Source: Glossina fuscipes
Taxonomy: Eukaryota; Arthropoda; Insecta; Diptera; Glossinidae
Assembly: GCF_014805625.2 (NCBI RefSeq)
Contig: NW_023998416.1
Span: 34,133,490-34,197,489 of the forward strand
Reading direction: 5' to 3'
Length of the DNA: 64,000 bases
The notes under the pieces were generated by a model. The model saw only the letters and a program-made list of their open reading frames with translations, did not search any database and was not told the DNA's origin. How positions within the stretch are numbered: the stretch's first letter is position 1; each line of letters opens with the position of its first letter. Position numbers and translations under genes: made by a program. Positions 56,901 through 64,000 of this stretch are shown piece by piece.

Positions 56901-59379
56901 AGAAGGCTACGATGGATCACGCTGCGATGTATGCGCTGACAACTACTTTGGCGACGCCGAAGAACCAGGGGGATCTTGCCAAAAATGTAACTGCAGCAAC
57001 AATATCGATATTTATGATACCGGTAACTGCGATCGTCGTATGGGGAATTGTATAAAATGTTTGTACGACACTACTGGTGATCATTGCGAGTTGTGCCGTG
57101 ATGGATATTTCGGCGACGCTTTGCAACAAAATTGCGTTCCTTGCGATTGCGACTTCCTGGGTACAAATAAAACCATACAATATTGTAACCGTTTTAGCGG
57201 GCAATGCCCTTGCTTGCCCAATGTAATGGGTCTTCGTTGCGATGAATGCGCTGAGAATCATTGGAAGATTGCTTCCGGAGAGGGATGTGAAGCTTGCGAG
57301 TGTGATCCGATTGGCGCTCTGTCGGAGCAGTGTAATCGTTATGATGGTCAATGTGATTGTAAGTCTGGTTTCGGAGGTCGGGCTTGTAATCAATGTCAAA
57401 CTAATTACTGGGGTAATCCCAACGAAAAGTGTCAACCTTGCGATTGCGATCCCTATGGCTCAGCCGATTTCCAGTGTGATCGAGAGACTGGCCAATGTGT
57501 TTGTCATGAAGGCATCGGAGGTTACAAATGCAACGAATGTGCCCGCGGTTATTTGGGTGAATCTCCTCACTGTATGCCATGCGGTGAATGCTTCAGTAAT
57601 TGGGATTTGATACTTAAAGAGCTCGAAGAAGCTAGTATGCATGCAATACAGCGTGCAAAAGAGATAAAGTTGATCGGAGCTACTGGAGCATATACAGCTG
57701 AATTCAACGCGTTGGATACGAAATTGCAAAATATAAGAAACTTATTGCAAAATACTTCTGTTAGCTTGCAGGATATGGACACCTTGGACAGTGAAGTTAG
57801 CGAACTAAAACGCAAATTAAGCGCAGCTCACCAAAAGCTGATTGATACTGAAAGCAATTTGGATAGCATTTATTCGTCGCTTAGTTTGTCAGCCGCGGAG
57901 CTGGAAACTTTACAGAACCAATCGGCTTTGGTCAAAAAATTATCGCAAGAGTTAAAAGAGAATGGCATACAACTGCAAGAATCCAATATTGAAGGTGCTT
58001 TGAATTTGACACGAAATGCCTACGATCGAGTTTTAGACTTAACGAATGTAAAAAACGAAGCGGAGGATTTTGCTGCTAGTACTGATCGCAACTGCAAACG
58101 AGTCGAAACTTTAGCAAACAAAATGAAAGACGAGTCTTCCGCGGTAACGGCGAACGATGATCTCATCGATCAGTATCGCTCAGAGCTTTCTGCGTTGACT
58201 GCCATGATACCAGAATTGAATAATGAGGTTTGCGATCGTAAGGGTGATCCTTGCGACAACATTTGTGGTGGCGCCGGATGTGGCACTTGCGGTGGTCTTT
58301 CTTGCGAACGCGGCGCTTTGACACGGACTGAGAAAGCTCTTAAAGTCGCTAAGGATACCGAATTGGAAATTAAAGAAAAAAAGGATCAGGCTGATCAAAC
58401 TATTAGATCTCTATTTCAAGCAAAAGTAAACGCTTCTGATGCCTACCAAAAGGCTAAGGATGCGCACGAGGATGCCGAAACCTATTTGAATCGCACCGAA
58501 TTGAACAAGAAGCGAGGTGAAGATATGATACAAAACTTAACGGAATTTTTAGAAAATAATGTAGCTTTGCCCACCGAAACTAAAGAGCTAGCTCAGAAAA
58601 CTCTAACCTTAGACTTGACCTTAGATCCACTGGAAATACAAACGTTAGGAGGCAAAATTAATGATGCTGTATCTTCATTGAAAAATGTGGAAGGTATTAT
58701 TTATAATACACGATCTGATCTGGCCAGAGTTAACGAATTGCAAGCGAAGGCGAATGCTACTAAGGAAACAGCTAACGAAATCCTTGGTACCGCCAATACA
58801 GTGGTAGAAAATCTTAATGATGCCGACTTATCACAGGGAAAAGCCCAAGAAGCGATACTGGAAGCTAATAGTAATATAGAGCTCGCAGCGAAGGATTTAG
58901 ATCAAATTGACGCTGAAACCAGCCAAGCGGAAGCACCTGCTAACATAACGGCGCAACAAGTGGAGGAATTGGCGAAAAAAGTCAATTACCTGCAAAAGAA
59001 TATTCTGAAAAATGAATTAGATGCTAAAGACGTGAAAAATGAGGCAGATAGTGTGAAGTTACTGTCGCAAAATGCTCATTCCGATGCTTTAAAATTGCAA
59101 TACTCCTCGAGTGCAGCCAATGAAACGCTTACCAATCGTGCCCGGCAATCGGAAAGTGCACGAGAACGAGCCAAACAATTACTGCAGAGAGCTTCTAAAT
59201 TAACGGTAGATACCAAGGAAAAATTAAGGGAATTGAAATTTATGCACGAAACATACGATGAGAAAAACGATAAATTGCAACAATTGCAAGAGGCTTTAAA
59301 ACCTCTCCACGAGGAGTTAGCTCAACATCTAAAGAATATACAAATGAATGCTGATCGTTATCGACAATGTTCGTCCTAA
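53965..59379 (+). CDS. LanB1: LanB1, laminin subunit beta
   Basis: An uninterrupted frame of 1,804 codons. Start: first ATG, giving a basic N-region and the hydrophobic stretch LITIISFIFLFSFIYVLP ending near AQR (signal peptide, residues about 1-38). Then laminin N-terminal domain (about 55-298), a first block of EGF-like LE repeats with eight-Cys spacing (about 299-567), the beta-specific domain IV (about 568-802), a second LE block (about 803-1205) and a heptad coiled coil (about 1206-1804). The coil is interrupted near 1422 by the Cys-rich beta knob (GDPCDNICGGAGCGTCGG). The C-terminal RQCSS supplies the Cys that links to the gamma chain. Length matches Drosophila LanB1 (just under 1,800). 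The protein assembles with alpha and gamma chains in the ER, is secreted and polymerises in basement membranes. No frameshift or missing domain. Confidence 0.97.
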   Translation: MIKLFCGGTAIGSRFSLITIISFIFLFSFIYVLPINAQRHAGRRDRPRNPPRTYVKTHPCERSSCYPATGNLLIGRENRLTASSTCGLHSPERFCILSHLQDKKCFLCDTREETRNDPYKNHRIGQIIYKTKPGTNIPTWWQSENGKENVSIQLDLEAEFHFTHLIMSFTTFRPSAMFIERSFDFGETWQVYRYFAYDCADSFPGVPTILRNISDVVCTSRYSNVEPSRNGEVIFRVLPPNINVSDPYAAHVQNMLKVTNLRVIFQKLHKLGDNLLDNRLENEEKYYYGINYMVVRGSCQCYGHASQCLPLDTAEHNELDMVHGRCQCTHNTRGLNCETCEDFFNDLPWKPALGKQTNACKKCECNDHAVSCHFDEAVFEKSGRISGGVCDNCLHNTMGQHCEECMAFFYRDPSEDIRSPYVCKPCDCDPIGSLDEGICDSVNDPDNGIEAGSCHCKTNVRGRRCDTCKDGFWNLDPENPEGCEACSCHTLGTVDNTGCNMFTGECTCKRLVTGKDCNQCAPETFGLSESEDGCLPCDCDAGGSYDNFCDVITGECRCRPHMTGRACSLPKQNYFIPQLHIIHEAEIPDLCISNVNNANCSTVPFQPSVDRTPDWTGIGFVRVPENSELVITVNDIPRSMPYDVLIRYQTTSRGDWEDAFITLVRPDEVDPKGDCASMVPYGSSARETRIPFLLSDHERQVLAMREICLEAGKVYKFKIHFERRRHNEDNPTATILVDSLTLIPRIELTTVFTGSPIADSRRDEYYQMGCNQSLYDIRYRPYASERCKELENYVSMVIYDGASMCNCNPTGSLSKECDAHGGFCQCKPNVVGRQCDQCAPGTYGFGPEGCKACDCNSIGSRDNNCDVVTGQCACHPNTYGRECDQCQPGFWNFPNCQACECNGHAQQCDARTGQCLNCMDFTTGYACDACLNGYYGNPFLGSEIGCRACRCPDTMASGNAHADGCSLDLRNNNMICHCQEGYDGSRCDVCADNYFGDAEEPGGSCQKCNCSNNIDIYDTGNCDRRMGNCIKCLYDTTGDHCELCRDGYFGDALQQNCVPCDCDFLGTNKTIQYCNRFSGQCPCLPNVMGLRCDECAENHWKIASGEGCEACECDPIGALSEQCNRYDGQCDCKSGFGGRACNQCQTNYWGNPNEKCQPCDCDPYGSADFQCDRETGQCVCHEGIGGYKCNECARGYLGESPHCMPCGECFSNWDLILKELEEASMHAIQRAKEIKLIGATGAYTAEFNALDTKLQNIRNLLQNTSVSLQDMDTLDSEVSELKRKLSAAHQKLIDTESNLDSIYSSLSLSAAELETLQNQSALVKKLSQELKENGIQLQESNIEGALNLTRNAYDRVLDLTNVKNEAEDFAASTDRNCKRVETLANKMKDESSAVTANDDLIDQYRSELSALTAMIPELNNEVCDRKGDPCDNICGGAGCGTCGGLSCERGALTRTEKALKVAKDTELEIKEKKDQADQTIRSLFQAKVNASDAYQKAKDAHEDAETYLNRTELNKKRGEDMIQNLTEFLENNVALPTETKELAQKTLTLDLTLDPLEIQTLGGKINDAVSSLKNVEGIIYNTRSDLARVNELQAKANATKETANEILGTANTVVENLNDADLSQGKAQEAILEANSNIELAAKDLDQIDAETSQAEAPANITAQQVEELAKKVNYLQKNILKNELDAKDVKNEADSVKLLSQNAHSDALKLQYSSSAANETLTNRARQSESARERAKQLLQRASKLTVDTKEKLRELKFMHETYDEKNDKLQQLQEALKPLHEELAQHLKNIQMNADRYRQCSS

Positions 59380-60279
59380 AAACTCATTTAGTTTATTATT
59401 ATCATAATTTTTTGATATAGAAATCCTCACAACGACCTTTCTTAGCATTTATAAATGTATCAAAGATTCAGCCTATAATGCATTTTTCGAGCAGTTGTTT
59501 ATTTGAAAAAGAAAAGAATGCCATTCATAATCTAATGCTTTAAGTACGTACATAGGTATATATATCTGCCATAAAAGCCATAACTAAACAAAAAAATTAT
59601 ATTTTAAAAGAAACTTTTACCTAATTCAAGCCAATTTATATATATTTGTAATTAGATTTTACATTTAAGAGCATCCAATAATTTTTAACCTTTTTTTTGT
59701 TTGATTCGATCTAAAGGAGACGTTTTCTCAATTTTATAGTGATTTATGAATTTTATTTTTTCATTGTGTTTAAACGTGTAATAATTTAATTGCCACAGAA
59801 TAACTAAGTATATTAAAGTGTATAAAAACAATTTAAAAAAGCATTTTATTTTTATTCAAGCAACTTTAATACCGCAACATGTGTCCAAATTGCGCCGTTC
59901 ATGTTTTACTGTATGTTCGAGCGGCCACGACTTTTTCCCCGGCAAGTGGGAGGACCTTGAATTTTATAAAAATTCTAATGAATATGTCAGCCAATTTTCA
60001 CATCGTTAGCCATTGACGACACGAAACCGAATTTATAAAGACAATTATAACTTTCTTCAACTTCGACTTTTTAATTACCATGAATAGTTTCATAAGACAC
60101 ATGGACTTCGTCAAAAAAAAAAAAAATGAAATAAATAAACCGCAATACGCATTTTTTGATATACCAAACCACAAGCAACTCAGCTGGAAGAAGCCTTTTT
60201 CATGGCTAACCCTTCTGCCAAAATATCCTAAACCTAAATTTGTTTGAGGCTCAGATAGTGCAAACTGTGCTTCGAAAGG

Positions 60280-60380
60280 GTAACTGATGTAAGTTTGTGG
60301 GCCCTTTAGTGTGTCTGCGCACTCGCAAAAGTTAAGATAACGTTTCAAATTTGGTAAAACCGTTGGATATTCTTGCATGG
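60280..60380 (+). repeat. Dispersed repeat fragment
   Basis: ACTCGCAAAAGTTAAGATAA, CGTTTCAAATTTGGTAAAAC, CGTTGG: the 3' module also seen at 15735-15850 and 51478-51650. Confidence 0.45.
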
Positions 60381-62383
60381 AATGCATGAAATGGAAAATA
60401 ATTGTCACAATTTCCTAATACAGGGCTTCGGCAGAACTGAAGGAAGTGGGTAAAGTGAATCAAATGTTACAGACGAAGTATCCGACAATTACTCGTAAGA
60501 ACAACACATTAATCATTTTTAATATTTTGTAGAGTTAAATAATTTAAAAGCTGTGTTAAGGGTAGAGAAATAGAACAACTCATTGCCTTCTTGTAAAAAG
60601 CGCAGTTCCCTTTACTAAGAAGGAAAGAAATTGATTAGAAAGCATCATATGAAACTGGCTTACAATTTCATTAAATTAGTAGGAAGAATACCATTCGCAG
60701 TCGAAAACGAGCCACTGTTCTTCTTACCAAACTCGTTGCTCGCAAAAAGAAGCAAAGTCCATTCATATCTTCTGAAAAAGTCTTCAAAGAAACCGATGCA
60801 AGAATGCATCCGTGCAGTCGTGTAGAAAGGACGACTAAGAAGACGCACATAAATCATAAGCTTCTTTTTATAGATATATAATTAAAAATGAGTCCCTTAT
60901 ATAAAACTTTAGTATGCACAATTGCTACCTACTTGCTAGAGATCATACGATTGTTTGCAACGCGGTGACAAAGGTAAAGTTAAGGGAATTAGAGCAGATA
61001 GCAGAACGTTTTTGCACCGACCTAAAAACAAGAAAAGCATATATAGTACAATACCAAGAAAGCAATGAGTTCGCGGTGTTGGCTAAAGTTCACTGGAAGA
61101 ATAGAGGGCAAAGTTGACAGAATCCATTATTAAGACATGTCAAAAAGTAACATGGAGCTATAGTCTTGCTACTGGACAGCTTCTACTGATGCTCGAAGTA
61201 TTTAGTAATGGTCATAAATGACTGATCTGCTCAAGAAAATACCACAATTTTGGTACAACTAACGCATATACCGTTAAGATAAAGATTGGAGAAAAAACAA
61301 CCATAAACTTTTCCAAAATATTAAGGGGTTATTGATGTTCTACATTGACGGAAGATGGTCGAAGGCTCAAGTCGACGCGAACAGACATCTGGTGTACAGT
61401 GAAATAGTTACCTTTTGACTATTATCACAGCTTATCTCAAATTTTGTTAAAAGAAAAATATTGCGCTACTTCTACGACCAACAATTTCAATACCTTTAAG
61501 ATCGTTTTAAATTTATGAATACTTTTGATTCAATTAACGGCATATTTCTAAATTTCTTACCCATTTGTAAGAAATGATGTTCTAAATATATTTTTTAAAA
61601 ATTTCTTAACAAATCTTAATGATTATTGTCATCACAAAATAACACTTCACTCAATAAGTTCGTAGGTTCAAAGCCTTTTTTGGGAATTTCACACTAATAT
61701 ACTATCTATTATGTTACTATTAATCTTTTGCCCCTTTTCGGTATAGTCGATGAACAATATTTTTAGCGCATGGACGCCATAGCCTACTTTAGAGGTTTTA
61801 TTCGTTGTTCATTGGTCACTCGGCAGAAAGCAACATTTAATCAACAAACGAAATTAAGTGTCTTGTAAGTAGCTTCGCCAGAACTGTAGTAGTAACTGGT
61901 GAATTCGGGGTAGGAATATTTTAAAACTTTGAAAAATTTCATATTATCTAAACATCCTATGAATTCGCGAACAATAGCGACATCTACATGACATCCAGCG
62001 GATTTATTGAGTATCATGGTATAATGTATTCACCGGTTCATGGCTGCATTTATTACCCATGGCACTCTTTATATTTTGAGACTTGGGAATACCTAGTGTT
62101 ACTACCGTTATCATCTGACGTTCCTATCGGAAGATTTTACATGTATAACTTTAACTTGCTTCGGAGCATTTCATAATTTGAGAGTGTTTTTTGCTGTTTA
62201 TACCGATTTCCGTCGACTGAAAACTCCTGTTCATGCTTTTAAAAGCCATGTTTTATAGTCGTCCCAAGTGGAATGGAAGAAATCGTATTACGAATCGTTG
62301 GAACGTATGTAAAAGATCATAGGATCATAAAAGAGACTATTTTAAGAAACAGTAAAGCAATTTTTCATAGCAATTCACTCTTT

Positions 62384-62612
62384 GGCGGAGTGGATAGAAA
62401 TCCCGACTATGAAGTCACTGTTCGTGGGCTCAAATATTAAGTGCGGTAAAGTTCACCTTGGTCGTATCTACGGTGAGTGCTCAGATGATAAAGGCATAAC
62501 ATCCTTTAGGTTGCATCCCTCGCTTCCCTAAATATTTCCTTCTCCTTTCTCTTTTCTTTCCGCCGGGCACTTGTTAGTTAATGAACAGTGTTGTATTACA
62601 GACACTGTAAAA
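62384..62612 (+). mobile_element. tRNA-derived SINE, fullest copy
   Basis: Head with A-box TGGCGGAGTGG (62384-62394), ATCCCGACTATGAAGTCACT and degraded B-box GTGGGCTCAAATATT. Body AAGTGCGGTAAAGTTCACCT, TGGTCGTATC, GAGTGCTCAGATGATAAAGG and CATAACATCC, then a CT-rich tract and a tail CAGACACTGTAAAAA. Three other copies with the same block order lie at 15888, 39430 and 49670. Confidence 0.62.
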
Positions 62613-62932
62613 ATTCAAGCAAAAAGAATGAAAAATTTGTAAGAGTTACACTGCGTAGCAAATATATTTTAATTTTTTGCCACGCCCATAACGCTTTTAT
62701 GACATTTATGAGTGTTTAAGGGATAATTTAGGGCAACAATAAAAAAAACTGATTGCTTGAAAAATTTGCATTGATTTTCTCTCCTAATAAATCCTTATAT
62801 TTGTTTTCATAAAGCGTTTTCTGCGTTCCTGGCTGCAAGTGTTCAAGCTGTCACGTCTCTATCTCAGAGAAAGCGAAATAAGTGCTGGACCAACATCTTT
62901 CTTCATCTTAATAGAAAGCATTCAACAGCAAA

Positions 62933-63997
62933 ATGGGCAAAGAAAAAAAAGAAAGGAAATCAAAAGGCAATAAAAGCCCCGCGGACGTGTTCGCATATTA
63001 TAAAAACTTTACCAGGAAACTGCGAATGGATTTACATAAATCTGTCGCTCACCTTACGCAATATAAAGCGTTGCGTATGGAGGACGCAGACACTATACAA
63101 GATTTGAATGACAAGTACAACTTAACTTAAGAAATGAATTAATCTGTTCTTCATATCTTAAATATGGCTTTTTGTAGACTAAGGGAACGCGATGAGAAAA
63201 TTAAAAAAATCAACGAAGAAGTCATTGGTTTGAAACAAGCTAATGGGAAGGCAAAGGAGGATGCACGAACGTTTCGTGAAACATACTATAAACTAGAGCT
63301 GAGCTACGATGAAAATATTACGCTATTAAAAAAACAAATTGAAAAATTATCCCAAGAGATATTAAAAATGAACGTCGAAAAAAATAAGCAAATTGCTGAA
63401 GTAGATATTAAAGGATAAGAATTTAATAAAAAATGTTTGAAAATTCTGTCTTTCAGATAACTCAGCGCTGCGATGGCTTGCAGCAGCAATGTGCTGAAGA
63501 AGTCCAGGCTTGTGAAAACCTAAATAAAGAGTACAATAGCGCGATGATAGACATAAATGAATTAAAACTGCAGCTTGTCGAAAATAAAAAAGATTTTGAA
63601 GAGTTCAAAAAGGCAAAAGAATTAGAAGCGGAAGCTCTCAATAAGAACTTTGAGGTAACGGCTTTTAAAATTTGGTTTTTAAGTTTAATTCTAAAATATT
63701 TCACTTTTTAAATCAGGATCAGTTGAAAAACCTACAGGAGGAATTGCAAAAAAAAGAGTTGGACGTACAAAGGGCCGTTAACGATAAAGAAAATATGGAG
63801 AAGGAAAAAGATGTGAATTTAATGCACTGCACTTACGTTAAATCAAATATTGAAGAAATTCTTTATATTTATAGCACATTATTGCACTGTTGCAATATAG
63901 AGTTCGGGAGATTAAAAGAGTTTTTTGTCAACCGGCGTTGCTCGTGCAACCCCGTATTTCCAACAAGGGCAATAATGAAATACAAAATCCTGAACAG
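62933..63997 (+). CDS. Lysine-rich coiled-coil protein, 5' part (runs off the window)
   Basis: Five exons fit in phase: 62933-63114, 63178-63400, 63457-63654, 63717-63812, 63875-63997 (822 nt, 274 residues so far); a GT donor at 63998 shows the gene continues. Start MGKEKKERKSKGNKSPADVF is a basic, disordered tail. From about residue 20 the chain is nearly all Lys/Glu-rich heptads (KIKKINEEVIGLKQ, LLKKQIEKLSQEILKM, KDFEEFKKAKELEAEALNK, LKNLQEELQKKELDVQRAV), then IIALLQYRVREIKRVF. No catalytic domain is visible. The basic start plus a long coiled coil recalls ciliary, axonemal or centriolar proteins of flies, but that is inference and I do not recognise the gene. Introns are 53-63 nt. Confidence 0.75.
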
Positions 63998-64000
63998 GTA

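Larger units (their letters stand above)
59380..62932. other. Intergenic interval after LanB1
   Basis: The LanB1 3' UTR occupies the first few hundred bases. No clear AATAAA is close to the stop; ATTAAA near 59812 is one candidate. No gene was found beyond it. A dispersed repeat fragment lies at 60280-60380 and a SINE at 62384-62612. Small open frames here lack coding character. Confidence 0.55.

Noticed and set aside
55073..57815. Several antisense frames of 80-170 codons across LanB1
   Set aside because: They mirror the codon pattern of the LE repeats and coiled coil on the other strand; no independent start, promoter or splice signals.
1..64000. CRISPR arrays, bacterial operons, rRNA genes
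   Set aside because: None seen; repeats are eukaryotic dispersed or simple repeats and the genes have spliceosomal introns.

Overview
The window is AT-rich nuclear DNA from an animal, and the gene set points to a higher (cyclorrhaphan) fly. Protein sequence, intron sizes of about 50-70 bp beside very long ones, and the dispersed repeats look Drosophila-like, but the long introns and long intergenic stretches fit a calyptrate fly (Glossina, Musca or blowfly type) better than Drosophila. The species cannot be fixed from the sequence alone.

Region 1 (about 1-42,231, minus strand) is almost entirely one gene, the zizimin-type DOCK guanine nucleotide exchange factor Ziz. I could assemble 12 coding exons whose splice phases all agree (6,870 nt, 2,289 residues). 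Eleven exons lie between 525 and 13,423, while the 33-residue first coding exon lies at 42,133-42,231 across a first intron of about 28.7 kb. A complete plus-strand gene with a PABP-binding PAM2 motif (1,871-3,584) is nested antisense inside Ziz intron 10. The same intron holds a broken minus-strand coding unit with its own TATA box (about 4,090-4,727). The 28.7 kb intron has no gene I could establish. It carries a decayed mariner transposon apparently split by a 2.4 kb insertion, copies of a tRNA-derived SINE, many fragments of a dispersed repeat, a short MITE-like element and simple repeats.

Region 2 (42,232-46,012) starts with a divergent promoter region of about 1 kb between Ziz and Tango4, the PLRG1/Prp46 WD40 splicing factor (43,288-44,845, plus). 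Just downstream a three-exon 65-residue small protein can be assembled (45,286-46,012, plus).

Region 3 (46,013-53,964) is mostly gene-poor. It holds another SINE copy, a perfect 10-bp-stem hairpin and two doubtful coding-like frames. A tandem duplication of about 350-375 bp lies directly upstream of what look like the last two coding exons of an unrecognised plus-strand gene ending at 53,680, only 284 bp before the next gene.

Region 4 (53,965-59,379, plus) is laminin beta, LanB1, as one uninterrupted 1,804-codon frame with all expected domains. After 3.5 kb of gene-poor DNA, the window ends inside a lysine-rich coiled-coil gene (62,933 onward, plus) with five exons visible.

The genes are ordinary housekeeping or developmental genes with no evident shared pathway. 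Ziz acts in Cdc42-type GTPase signalling, Tango4 in the spliceosome and LanB1 in basement membrane. The unusual content is the nested and small genes, the broken coding unit and the repeat families.
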